DNA of 25,239 nt from IMG/VR virus record IMGVR_UViG_3300034093_003957, positions 1 to 25,239 of that record. The stretch is one strand, 5' to 3'. The position numbers and the translations under genes were made by a program. Positions 15,515 to 23,300 of this stretch are shown here, piece by piece (the first letter of the stretch is position 1; every line of letters starts with the position of its first letter). A model generated the notes under the pieces. The model worked only from the letters and a program-made list of their open reading frames with translations, made no database searches and was not told the origin of the DNA. The DNA is from a virus.

Positions 15515-15742
15515 ATGTGTGGATGCGGATCACCAAATGCTATGGAGATTAGAAATATGAGTCCTAGCAAAGAGACTAGTAAAATATTAAATCATTGGGT
15601 CATTGATAACATGGGTAGAAAATTACTCGTTGATAGTCCAATATATGATAATTATAATGACATAATAGGTTACGTAACAAAGAATGAATCTGGTAATATA
15701 GTTAGAATATTTTCCAAGAATATAAAAGAAATATTAGAATAG
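15515..15742 (+). CDS. Small protein with MCGCGS start (75 aa)
   Basis: This gene lies 2 nt after the previous stop and 1 nt before the next start. Cysteines at positions 2 and 4 are the only ones; the rest is a beta-rich domain (HWVIDNMGRKLLVDSP, IIGYVTKNESGNIVRIF). Together with the next, very Cys-rich gene it may form a metal-binding pair, which is a guess. No family is recognised. Confidence 0.6.
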   Translation: MCGCGSPNAMEIRNMSPSKETSKILNHWVIDNMGRKLLVDSPIYDNYNDIIGYVTKNESGNIVRIFSKNIKEILE

Positions 15743-15743
15743 T

Positions 15744-16265
15744 ATGTTTTACCCAACAGGAAATAGTACAAATGGCAGAAAATTAGTTTGTATCGGAGAT
15801 GAAAGAAAAAAACTAGATGAATGTCTAGATGAATGTAACTGTAAAGATTCGGAGGGTTCTTGCAATTGTGATGAATCAAATTGTGATGAATGCAAATGTA
15901 ATGAATCATGTAATTGTGTTGAAAATTGGCTTGGCGAAAATAATTATTGCGTTGAAAAATGGCAATTAAAAAATTATCTTATCAATAAGGGTTTAAGTAC
16001 TCGTAAACTTATCGAGGATGATGGTGGTGGGGCATCTTCAGCTGGACTTGCAACACTTGGTAATGTTGGCGGAATGGGAAATCCTGCACCACCAACAAAC
16101 GATGGAACCAATGCTGGATTTTATGATTCTAATAAAACAGGTAGTGGTGACACTTTCAATACTATGACTGTTGGAACAAATGCAGCTATGAAGAAGACGA
16201 GGGGAAAAAAGAAAATGATTTCCTATAAGGAGTTTATAGAAAAAAACAGAAAGAAAAAGAAATAA
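15744..16265 (+). CDS. Cysteine-rich, probably metal-binding protein (173 aa)
   Basis: Twelve cysteines lie in the first 69 residues, ten of them in residues 27-58 in C-x-C and C-x-x-C spacing (for example CLDECNCKD and CDECKCNESCNC). The interleaved Asp/Glu make it metallothionein-like. Repeated D-E-(C/S)-N-C units suggest small internal duplications. The middle (95-150) is a Gly/Thr/Asn-rich low-complexity region. The C-terminal end is basic and contains ISYKEFIEKN, which looks like the head-targeting tag but at the wrong end. It is the last gene of its run, before a terminator. Metal storage, a redox role or structural Zn sites are possible. Confidence 0.65.
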   Translation: MFYPTGNSTNGRKLVCIGDERKKLDECLDECNCKDSEGSCNCDESNCDECKCNESCNCVENWLGENNYCVEKWQLKNYLINKGLSTRKLIEDDGGGASSAGLATLGNVGGMGNPAPPTNDGTNAGFYDSNKTGSGDTFNTMTVGTNAAMKKTRGKKKMISYKEFIEKNRKKKK

Positions 16266-16293
16266 AAAAAATCTCCCTTGGGAGATTTTTTTT
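16264..16293. terminator. Rho-independent terminator
   Basis: AAAATCTCCC and GGGAGATTTT pair in a stem with a very short loop, flanked by A and T runs, so it could work in both directions. It starts on the stop codon of the Cys-rich gene. Confidence 0.88.
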
Positions 16294-16334
16294 ATTCGCA
16301 TGTATTTTTTAAATTGCGATAAAAATTAAAGTAT

Positions 16335-16724
16335 ATGCCAAGAGAGATATTAATACAGGAGAATTACCCGGATGATCCCTGGAAAATTTTAATATGCTGT
16401 ATATTATTGAATCAAACTAATAATAGACAGGTACGACCTATTTTAGAAGCCGTATTTGATCTAATACCCAACATTGATTCTGCAATCAATTGTGATCCTG
16501 AAAGTTTAGCAGCGATCATAAAAACCACCGGATTTTACAATATAAAGTCAAGAAGAATAATAGAGATGAGTAAAGCTTACAAAGAAGGCTTTACTCGAGT
16601 TACCGAACTTCCTGGGGTTGGAATATATGCTAATGAATCCTGGGAAATATTTGTTAATGGTAATCTCGATATAAAGCCAACAGATGGTAAGCTTAGAGCC
16701 TACTTGGATGCCGTTTTATTTTAG
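16335..16724 (+). CDS. HhH-GPD DNA glycosylase, MBD4/EndoIII-like (129 aa)
   Basis: This base-excision enzyme is recognisable by DDPWKILICCILLNQTNN (compare PWKLLIATIFLNRT of MBD4), the helix-hairpin-helix ELPGVGIYANES (91-102) and the catalytic Asp region IKPTDGKLRAYLD (D117; MBD4 HPEDHKL). No C-terminal iron-sulphur cysteines are present, as in MBD4 and unlike EndoIII. MBD4 removes U and T mispaired with G. The substrate here is open. It is small but has all core elements. Upstream is a terminator and a 41-nt A/T-rich gap. Its 3' end overlaps the end of the convergent minus-strand gene by 9 nt. Confidence 0.8.
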   Translation: MPREILIQENYPDDPWKILICCILLNQTNNRQVRPILEAVFDLIPNIDSAINCDPESLAAIIKTTGFYNIKSRRIIEMSKAYKEGFTRVTELPGVGIYANESWEIFVNGNLDIKPTDGKLRAYLDAVLF

Positions 16725-17690
16725 AATTTTAATTCTTAAGTTTATTGGTTCCTTAAGCACTGGATTTGAAACATAGAATGGCTTTTGGATCTCGCATCTA
16801 ACGAATTTTTTATCGTCACCCAATGGAAGGTAAATTATATCACCAGGTTTGAATGATTTATAAATCTTTAATGTTTTTCCGTCCCTTTCGAACTCCAGAT
16901 CAATTTCTATATGGTCGTCAAATATGGTCCAATTGTCGCTTCTACCGAATTTCTTAAATTCCTTATTAATTATTCTAAAAATCTTCCCTGTAACGAATCC
17001 ATCAGCACCTAATTTAGATGTGAATCTTATCGGTTTGCCTTTTTTGAGGTTGTATGTTTGTATTTTTGAATTGTTAAATGCTATTGCTTTATCCTTAGGC
17101 GTCTTTTTTGATTCCTCCTCAGTTATAACTGTACCATCCGTTTGTATCACTATTCTATAATCGTAATTATCTCCTTGTCTGGTGATAACATATTTTAATT
17201 TGTCTTCGTCATACTTTGCTTTACTTATACCAGCATGAAATTCTATAGATTTATTTATTTCATCCTGCGTCTCGTCGTCCTTAAATATCTTTATAGTTTT
17301 ACCTATATTTTCTATTATCGGGATGTAAATTTGATTACCCTCCTTGCCTGGTTGATCAGTTTTCAAGTTTGGCGGTACATCAACATTCAGTGGATAAAAT
17401 TTATTAATGAATCTAAAATGTGTTGTCATTAATGGATATCCGGTGGCTATTTTATCTGAGAACTTTAGCCATTTTAGCACATCATTGAGTCTGGTGTCAT
17501 ATTCTTTTGCAAGCAATTTTGCACACTCCCTCTTAATTTCCTCTATCTTTATATTATCGAAATATTTTGATAATATACTAGGAAATACTATATTCTCTGG
17601 AGAGTATATTTTTTCTACCTCTTCGACGTCAACCTTTATTGATAATCTTGCCTCATTAATCCATCCGCTAAACTTTTGTAAATTTTCCAT
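16716..17690 (-). CDS. Tagged protein of unknown function (324 aa)
   Basis: It begins MENLQKFSGWINEARLSIK, a very good match to the head-targeting tag with a perfect I-N-E|A protease site. The body is about 300 residues of mixed alpha/beta. Residues 130-210 show strand-rich pieces (KTIKIFKDD, LKYVITRQGDNYDYRIVIQ), and the C-terminal 100 residues look beta-rich (FTSKLGADGFVTGKIFRIIN, IEIDLEFERDG). No known domain is recognised. It is translationally coupled to the upstream gene (TAATG overlap). It converges on the DNA glycosylase gene. Confidence 0.65.
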   Translation of the reverse strand: MENLQKFSGWINEARLSIKVDVEEVEKIYSPENIVFPSILSKYFDNIKIEEIKRECAKLLAKEYDTRLNDVLKWLKFSDKIATGYPLMTTHFRFINKFYPLNVDVPPNLKTDQPGKEGNQIYIPIIENIGKTIKIFKDDETQDEINKSIEFHAGISKAKYDEDKLKYVITRQGDNYDYRIVIQTDGTVITEEESKKTPKDKAIAFNNSKIQTYNLKKGKPIRFTSKLGADGFVTGKIFRIINKEFKKFGRSDNWTIFDDHIEIDLEFERDGKTLKIYKSFKPGDIIYLPLGDDKKFVRCEIQKPFYVSNPVLKEPINLRIKILK

Positions 17691-17995
17691 TATTGTTTCT
17701 CCTTTGAGTTTTTTATTTGGAATGATGTTTTTAGATATTCAGCTACATCCGATCCTGATTTATTTTTTTCACTCAAGAATTTATTAAATTTTTCAGATTT
17801 ACCCTCTTCGTCTAAAAAGTCATGGAAATATGCTGCTTCAAACATGGCGTCCACGATTTGTGGCATAGTTGGATCTATGGATTGGTAGTTCCTTCTATTT
17901 GCTCTAATTTGGTATGCTTCCCCTGGAACATCCACACTTCCTGGAGAATCTAGCCATTCGTTCACAAAACCTCTAAATTTTATCAAATTTTTCAT
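17690..17995 (-). CDS. Tagged small protein (101 aa)
   Basis: It begins MKNLIKFRGFVNEWLDSPG, with the F-x-x-F pattern and V-N-E at the cut position. The middle is a helical acidic region (IVDAMFEAAYFHDFLDEEG). The stop and the start of the following gene share one base. With that gene it makes the only minus-strand unit in the window, preceded by a GATATATA box on the same strand. Function is not recognised; a packaged or head-associated protein is inferred from the tag. Confidence 0.65.
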   Translation of the reverse strand: MKNLIKFRGFVNEWLDSPGSVDVPGEAYQIRANRRNYQSIDPTMPQIVDAMFEAAYFHDFLDEEGKSEKFNKFLSEKNKSGSDVAEYLKTSFQIKNSKEKQ

Positions 17996-18001
17996 ATTAT
18001 T

Positions 18002-18009
18002 TATATATC
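18002..18009 (-). promoter_or_regulatory. GATATATA box on the minus strand, putative late promoter
   Basis: Read on the minus strand the sequence is GGATATATAAATAATATG. It contains both GATATATA and a perfect T4 late-promoter TATAAATA, with 6 nt between the GATATATA and the ATG. The transcript would be nearly leaderless. The 69-nt gap to the polymerase gene on the other strand holds no other signal I can name. Confidence 0.6.
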
Positions 18010-18064
18010 CGACCGGAACATAAGTTTATTATGATGTAAAACATATGCATTAAAAATATTTCCA

Positions 18065-19471
18065 ATGATTATTGACATAGAGAATAAAGGGAGCTATCTA
18101 AACGTATCCCATTTCGGACCAGAAGGGGATCTTGCATTTCTTCATGTTCCGATAGCTGAGCAGGAAAGATTTAATTGGGAAAAGTGCAATCCTGGTGATC
18201 CTAAGAGGGACAAGGAATGGACCAATTGGAAGGGAGAACCAGTAAAGAAAGTAAAGACAGAGAGGTATGATAAGTACCGAATGGCACAGATTCTGATGGA
18301 GGCACCAAAGGAACTAACAAAACCTTTATGGGAATATCAGGAACCTAAGAAATACTTCGTCGATATAGAGGTTGAGATAACGGAGGATAAAGCAGCATCG
18401 CTGGATACTGAAAATGCTAAGAATCGGGTTATATCCATAGGTATAGGAACTGATAAAAGAAAGCTTCTAATTCTTGGACTTGATCCACTGACACCCGAGC
18501 AACAAGGAAATATTTATAATAAACTAAATAAGTATTTCGAAAAAACTGGCGATGAATGGAGTTTTAAATATAAACAATTTGAAACTGAGTACGATATGAT
18601 GTACACGTTCTTCCGAGAGCTTGGTCCTAAGATGGCAACAATGACTGGGTGGAACTGGCTTGGTTATGACTGGCCATATCTTTTAAATAGGGCTAAAAGA
18701 CTCGGTATAGATCCCAAGATTATATCACCAGGAAGAACACTTATAGGTAAGGCACAATTACCACAACATCTACTAATGTTTGATTACCTGGACATATATA
18801 AAAAATGGGATCGTGTTATCAAGATCAAGGAAAGCAATAGATTAGATTACGTTGCTGATAAAGCTGTTGGCTTCAAGAAGATTGCTTATGATGGGACACT
18901 TAGGGATTTATACCAATCTAACTTTGAAGATTTTATCTACTATAATGCTGTCGATTGTGCACTTGTACATTATATAGATCAGAAACTTAAAACGATGCAA
19001 ACTTTCTTCAAGATTGCAATGATATCTGGAGTTGAAATAAACAGGTGTCTTTCACCAGTTTGGTCTACCGAAGTTTTAATGATGAAGAAATTCTTGGATA
19101 GAAAGCAGGTACTTACAGCTGAAAGAAAAGAGGAGGTACATGTTAAATTTGCTGGTGGATATGTTAAAGATCCTATTAAGGGATTACACGGTTGGGTTGC
19201 TTGTTATGACTTTGCTTCTCTATATCCTAATGCCATGGTTCAATGGGGGATTTCACCAGAATCATACAAGGGAAAGAATCTTTTAAACCCAAAGGATAAT
19301 TGGATAAAATGTGCTTCCGGCGCATACTTCGGTAATGATGACGAGAATCCAATACTTAAAATAATAATTAAAGATCTATACTCGAGAAGAAGAAAAACCA
19401 AAGATAAAATGCTTGAATTAGAGCTAGAAATAGATGGTTTAAAAAAATTGTTGGGTAAAGAGAAAAATTAA
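18065..19471 (+). CDS. 43: DNA polymerase family B, N-terminal half (gp43A-like, split)
   Basis: The 3'-5' exonuclease is complete: Exo I FVDIEVE (D100, E102), Exo II WNWLGYDWPY (N197, D202), Exo III YYNAVDCAL (Y293, D297). It is followed by the GGYVKDPIKG loop and polymerase motif A CYDFASLYPNAM (D382). The protein then runs into the first fingers helix (LYSRRRKTKDKM, matching T4/RB69 VFNQRKEHKGYM) and stops at 468 aa, about half of T4 gp43 (898 aa). Motifs B (K-x-x-x-N-S-x-Y-G), C (D-T-D) and the thumb are absent, and no continuation is found in the following sequence in any frame. A second gene elsewhere must supply them if the enzyme works. The start ATG at 18065 follows an A/T-rich gap. 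Confidence 0.9.
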   Translation: MIIDIENKGSYLNVSHFGPEGDLAFLHVPIAEQERFNWEKCNPGDPKRDKEWTNWKGEPVKKVKTERYDKYRMAQILMEAPKELTKPLWEYQEPKKYFVDIEVEITEDKAASLDTENAKNRVISIGIGTDKRKLLILGLDPLTPEQQGNIYNKLNKYFEKTGDEWSFKYKQFETEYDMMYTFFRELGPKMATMTGWNWLGYDWPYLLNRAKRLGIDPKIISPGRTLIGKAQLPQHLLMFDYLDIYKKWDRVIKIKESNRLDYVADKAVGFKKIAYDGTLRDLYQSNFEDFIYYNAVDCALVHYIDQKLKTMQTFFKIAMISGVEINRCLSPVWSTEVLMMKKFLDRKQVLTAERKEEVHVKFAGGYVKDPIKGLHGWVACYDFASLYPNAMVQWGISPESYKGKNLLNPKDNWIKCASGAYFGNDDENPILKIIIKDLYSRRRKTKDKMLELELEIDGLKKLLGKEKN

Positions 19472-19503
19472 CATATTACTTCCTTGGTTACAGAAACCTG
19501 GTT

Positions 19504-19511
19504 GATATATA
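19504..19511 (+). promoter_or_regulatory. GATATATA box between polymerase fragment and dUTPase
   Basis: Exact GATATATA, here 60 nt before the ATG at 19572 and inside the loop of a weak CCTGG/CCAGG hairpin (19497-19520). The leader ends in the A-rich tract AACAAAAAAAATTAAAAATG. The longer distance than at other boxes makes it a less certain promoter. It would place the dUTPase-nrdB-nrdA run on a separate transcript. Confidence 0.4.
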
Positions 19512-19571
19512 AAATCCAGGAATGATCTAGGGTCTAGTAATAAAACTTAAAATTAACAAAAAAAATTAAAA

Positions 19572-20039
19572 ATGGCTAATATTGATAACAGCTGCTCGAA
19601 GTTAAATATAGAAGATCTTTATTCAAAAAGTAGTGATACTCTTGGTGACATACTAAATTTACAGTCTGATACACAAAAGAATGTTTATGGTTACAATTTC
19701 GAAGAAATGAATTTGCGTGAACTTATGGGATTTTGGCATATGAATAATCATTCCCTCATAGATGAAATTCACGAAGCCACTGATGCTCTTGGAGGAATTA
19801 AAGATGGAAATGGCAATGCTATTTGGAAGAAATGGAAATCTGCTTATGACACATATGAATCTAAGAAATTCTCAGATCTTACCGATAGTGACCAACTGGA
19901 ATGTAAATTTGAAATTATAGACATGCTTCATTTTTTCATGAACTATGCAATATCTATAGGTATGACGCCTGCTGAAATGTACAACATGTACATGAGTAAG
20001 AATCAAGAAAACAGAAGAAGACAAGAAAACAATTATTAA
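19572..20039 (+). CDS. 56: Dimeric all-alpha dUTPase / gp56-type dCTPase-dUTPase (155 aa)
   Basis: The all-alpha NTP pyrophosphatase pattern is clear: helix with DEIHEA (E65, E68), then FEIIDMLHFFMNYAISIGMTPAEM (E114, D117), and the ending Y-x-x-K-x-x-E-N-R-R-R-Q-x-N-N-Y typical of dimeric dUTPases. It hydrolyses dUTP (and in T4 gp56 also dCTP) to the monophosphate, keeping uracil out of DNA and feeding dTMP synthesis. Whether it also acts on dCTP, as needed when cytosine is replaced, cannot be told from sequence by eye. It precedes nrdB by 13 nt, making a nucleotide-supply operon. Confidence 0.85.
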   Translation: MANIDNSCSKLNIEDLYSKSSDTLGDILNLQSDTQKNVYGYNFEEMNLRELMGFWHMNNHSLIDEIHEATDALGGIKDGNGNAIWKKWKSAYDTYESKKFSDLTDSDQLECKFEIIDMLHFFMNYAISIGMTPAEMYNMYMSKNQENRRRQENNY

Positions 20040-20052
20040 AAAAATTTAACAA

Positions 20053-21036
20053 ATGGAAAGCAGATACACTTTACCCGAGCCAATACTGGCTGATAATCCC
20101 GGAAGATTCGTAATATTCCCAATTGAACATCATGATATCTGGGAAAGATACAAAGAACAACAAGCATCGATATGGACAGCGGAGGAAATAGATCTTTCTG
20201 CTGATCTTAATGACTGGAGAAACAAATTGAATGACGATGAAAGATATTTTATCAAGAATGTGCTAGCTTTCTTTGCTGCATCTGATGGTATAGTTAATGA
20301 GAACCTAGCTGAAAACTTTTTATCAGAAGTTCAATATGCGGAGGCTAAGTTTTTCTATGGTTTCCAAGTTATGATGGAGAATGTTCATTCTGAAACATAC
20401 TCATTGCTTATAGACACCTATATACAGGATACTATCGAAAAAGATAGATTATTTAATGCTATTGATAATATACCTGCTGTTAAGAAAAAAGCTGAGTGGG
20501 CTCTAAATTGGATAGGCTCTGCTACTTTCCAGGAAAGATTAGTTGCTTTTGCTGCTGTTGAGGGTATGTTCTTTAGTGGATCATTCTGTGCGATCTTCTG
20601 GATGAAAAAAAGAGGATTACTTCCTGGTCTATGCTTTTCTAACGAATTAATATCTAGGGATGAGGGTATGCATTGTGACTTTGCTGTTTTATTGCATAAT
20701 GAACATTTAGCAAACAAAGTATCTGAGGATAGAATAAAAGAAATAATTCTAAGTGCATTAGAAATTGAAAAAGAATTTATAACTGAATCATTACCAGTTA
20801 GACTTATTGGTATGAATCAGGATCTAATGAAACAATACCTGGAATTTGTTGCCGATAGATTACTAGCTGATTTTGGATGCTCTAAAGTATTCAACGCTGC
20901 ATGTCCTTTTGATTTCATGGAAAATATAGCACTTCAGGGGAAGACCAATTTTTTTGAAAAAAAAGTTGGCGAATATCAAAAGTCTGGAATATTGAACAAA
21001 AATACAGATACCTTCGCTTTTGGTGAGGATTTCTAA
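20053..21036 (+). CDS. nrdB: Class I ribonucleotide reductase small subunit (NrdB)
   Basis: The di-iron and radical residues of R2 are all present: D78 ([11 protein letters not shown]), E109 and H112 with radical Tyr Y116 ([12 protein letters not shown]), E170 ([10 protein letters not shown]), E204 and H207 ([10 protein letters not shown]). The C-terminus ([11 protein letters not shown]) that docks on the large subunit is intact. The sequence resembles eukaryote-like R2 proteins, also common in Bacteroidota, more than E. coli NrdB. Length 327 aa is normal. Start and stop are clear, with 13 and 16 nt to neighbours. It supplies the radical used by NrdA for dNTP synthesis. Confidence 0.95.
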   Translation: MESRYTLPEPILADNPGRFVIFPIEHHDIWERYKEQQASIWTAEEIDLSADLNDWRNKLNDDERYFIKNVLAFFAASDGIVNENLAENFLSEVQYAEAKFFYGFQVMMENVHSETYSLLIDTYIQDTIEKDRLFNAIDNIPAVKKKAEWALNWIGSATFQERLVAFAAVEGMFFSGSFCAIFWMKKRGLLPGLCFSNELISRDEGMHCDFAVLLHNEHLANKVSEDRIKEIILSALEIEKEFITESLPVRLIGMNQDLMKQYLEFVADRLLADFGCSKVFNAACPFDFMENIALQGKTNFFEKKVGEYQKSGILNKNTDTFAFGEDF

Positions 21037-21052
21037 AAAATTAATTTAAAAT

Positions 21053-23251
21053 ATGTTTGTAACTAAAAGAGATGGCTCAAAAGAAGCTGTTAGGTTTGAA
21101 AAAATTTCAAATAGAATAAGAAAAATGACATACGGCTTAAATGTCGATTATGTTGATGCTATGGAAGTAGCTCAGAAAGTTATTGCTGGTATCTATGATG
21201 GTATAACCACACAGGAACTAGATAATCTTACTGCTGAGACTGCTGCTTCGTTAATACCTAGACATCCTGATTATTCCATATTGGCTTCAAGAATAGCAGT
21301 GTCAAGATTGCACAAAACGACCAAGAAGAAATTCTCAGAAACCATACAGGATCTATATGATTATATAAATCCAGAAACCAATGAGCCTGCTGGTATTATA
21401 AATGACCTCACTTACGAGGTTGTTATGAAGAATAAACAAAAGCTTGATGGTGCAATTATACATGAAAGAGATTTTGATTTTGAATATTTTGGATTTAGAA
21501 CTCTTGAAAAAAGCTACCTATTAAAAACCAATGGCCAGGTTTGTGAATCACCCCAGCATATGTACATGCGTGTAGCTGCGGGAATATGGGGAGAAGATAT
21601 AAAGAGCGTTATTAAAACTTATGAGCTTTTGTCTAATCATATGATGACACATGCAACACCTACATTATTTAATGCTGGTACGAAAAAACCACAATTATCA
21701 TCTTGCTTCTTATTGATGATGTCCGATGATTCGATTCCTGGAATTTATAAAACGCTTGCTGATGTAGCTGCCATATCACAGAATGCTGGAGGAATAGGTC
21801 TTGCTGTTCATAATGTGAGAGGTACTGGTTCTTATATCAGAGGTACGAATGGTACATCCAATGGTATAATCCCGATGCTTAAAGTTTTTAACGAAACCGC
21901 TAGATATGTTGACCAAGGCGGTGGAAAACGTAAAGGCTCGTTTGCAATCTATATTGAACCATGGCATTCAGATATTGAGGATTTCTTGGATCTTAGAAAA
22001 AATCACGGTAAGGAAGAATTTAGAGCTAGAGATCTTTTCTTAGCACTATGGACCCCTGATTTATTTATGAAAAGAGTGGAAGATGATAAGGAATGGAGCT
22101 TATTTTCTCCTTCCGATGTACAGGGACTTTGGGAATTATATGGTGATGAATTTGAAGCTGCATATGAGGCTGCTGAAGCTGCAGGTAAAGCTAAAAAAAC
22201 AATGAAAGCCAGGGATCTTTGGACTAGAATATTAGATTCGCAAATTGAAACTGGAACCCCTTATATACTTTATAAGGATGCTGCTAATAAAAAATCAAAC
22301 CAGAAAAATCTAGGTACTATTAAAAGCTCTAATTTGTGCACGGAAATATTGGAATATACGGATAAGGACGAGCAAGCTGTTTGTAACCTTGCTTCGATAC
22401 CTGTTAATAAATTCCTTAAATCTACTGATAATAGAACCTCTAAAATATCTAAGGGTAGATGTGAGGTTGATCACCAGGCACTTTATGATGTTGCATATCA
22501 GACAACGCTTAATCTTAATAAGGTAATAGACGTTAACTATTATCCAACACCAGAGACTAAAAAATCAAACATGAGACATAGACCTATAGGTATAGGTATT
22601 CAGGGCCTTGCTGATTTATTTGCAATTCTTGGTATTCCTTTTGCTTCACCTGAGGCTAAAAGAATCAACGAGGAAGTATTTGAAACAATATATTTTGCTT
22701 CTATGTCTTCCTCCATGGCACTTGCAAAAAAAGAGGGAGCTTATGAAACATTTCGGGGTTCACCCCTATCTAATGGTGAATTCCAATTTAACATGTGGGG
22801 ATTCAGTGACGAACAGCTATCAGGAAGATGGGATTGGGGTAAGCTTAGGAAGGATGTGATGAAGAATGGAGCAAGGAATTCTTTACTATTAGCACCGATG
22901 CCAACCGCTTCTTGTATTTTAGCAGAATCCAAAGTTCTAACTCCTGAGGGTCCAAAATCGTATATCGAAATAATGGAAGCCCAAGGTATAAACTGGAAAT
23001 CGATAGAGGAAAACGGGGATCAGCAGTGGGTATTTTTTAATTCACCAGTATCTGTAGAAACGAGATTTGGTACTAAGGAATGTGAAAAGATATTTTTTAA
23101 CGGGAAAGTACCAGTGTTTGAAGTCGAAACGGAGGATGGAAATATTATAACATGTTCGTATAATCATAAATTTTTATGTATTAGAGATGGTAACGAGATT
23201 TGGGTTAGAGCTGATGAACTTACTGAAAGAGATATGATTGTCCAACAATAG
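21053..23251 (+). CDS. nrdA: Ribonucleotide reductase large subunit, N-extein fused to N-terminal split-intein half
   Basis: Residues 1-620 are NrdA. They hold an N-terminal ATP-cone ([19 protein letters not shown]), the redox Cys in QLSSCFLL (C218), the active site NLCTEI (N427, C429, E431) and the partner Cys AVCNLASI (C444). The NrdA part ends LLAPMPTAS. From C621 the protein is an intein N-half of 112 aa: block [10 protein letters not shown] and block [13 protein letters not shown] (His 85 of the intein). It then stops at 23251 instead of continuing into NrdA. The remaining 210 residues of NrdA are encoded from 24490 behind the C-intein half. Trans-splicing would give about 830 aa, a normal NrdA length. 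It is 16 nt after nrdB. Confidence 0.93.
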   Translation: MFVTKRDGSKEAVRFEKISNRIRKMTYGLNVDYVDAMEVAQKVIAGIYDGITTQELDNLTAETAASLIPRHPDYSILASRIAVSRLHKTTKKKFSETIQDLYDYINPETNEPAGIINDLTYEVVMKNKQKLDGAIIHERDFDFEYFGFRTLEKSYLLKTNGQVCESPQHMYMRVAAGIWGEDIKSVIKTYELLSNHMMTHATPTLFNAGTKKPQLSSCFLLMMSDDSIPGIYKTLADVAAISQNAGGIGLAVHNVRGTGSYIRGTNGTSNGIIPMLKVFNETARYVDQGGGKRKGSFAIYIEPWHSDIEDFLDLRKNHGKEEFRARDLFLALWTPDLFMKRVEDDKEWSLFSPSDVQGLWELYGDEFEAAYEAAEAAGKAKKTMKARDLWTRILDSQIETGTPYILYKDAANKKSNQKNLGTIKSSNLCTEILEYTDKDEQAVCNLASIPVNKFLKSTDNRTSKISKGRCEVDHQALYDVAYQTTLNLNKVIDVNYYPTPETKKSNMRHRPIGIGIQGLADLFAILGIPFASPEAKRINEEVFETIYFASMSSSMALAKKEGAYETFRGSPLSNGEFQFNMWGFSDEQLSGRWDWGKLRKDVMKNGARNSLLLAPMPTASCILAESKVLTPEGPKSYIEIMEAQGINWKSIEENGDQQWVFFNSPVSVETRFGTKECEKIFFNGKVPVFEVETEDGNIITCSYNHKFLCIRDGNEIWVRADELTERDMIVQQ
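22913..23248 (+). other. Split intein N-terminal half (112 aa)
   Basis: It starts with Cys (first intein residue) after the extein residues PMPTAS and ends at a stop codon. The Hint-fold elements are C1, E-S-K-V-L at 5-9, beta strands around FEVETEDGN and the T-x-x-H-like block B CSYNHKF. The size is within the usual range for natural split-intein N-halves (about 90-125 aa). The insertion point is the conserved PTAS|TAQI site of NrdA, in the active-site region. Confidence 0.9.
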
Positions 23252-23273
23252 AAAAATTTTGGTCGGCATTGGA

Positions 23274-23281
23274 GATATATA
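23274..23281 (+). promoter_or_regulatory. GATATATA box before the intein-borne endonuclease gene
   Basis: Exact GATATATA in the 49-nt gap after the N-intein stop, with 19 nt to the ATG at 23301, the same gap as at 3215 and 9565. It could give the endonuclease and the NrdA C-terminal gene their own transcript. Confidence 0.55.
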
Positions 23282-23300
23282 AAAGAAAACATTAATCGAT

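Noticed and set aside
17235-17787. Plus-strand open frames opposite the two tagged minus-strand genes
   Set aside because: The minus-strand proteins have normal composition, tag-like N-termini and a TAATG junction; the plus-strand frames are hydrophobic shadows.
19472-19571. Possible intron or intein at the polymerase break
   Set aside because: No intein motifs at the polymerase end, and the following genes are complete unrelated enzymes; a plain gene split fits better.
22608-22859. Open frame of 83 codons inside nrdA
   Set aside because: Shadow frame within strongly conserved NrdA coding sequence.
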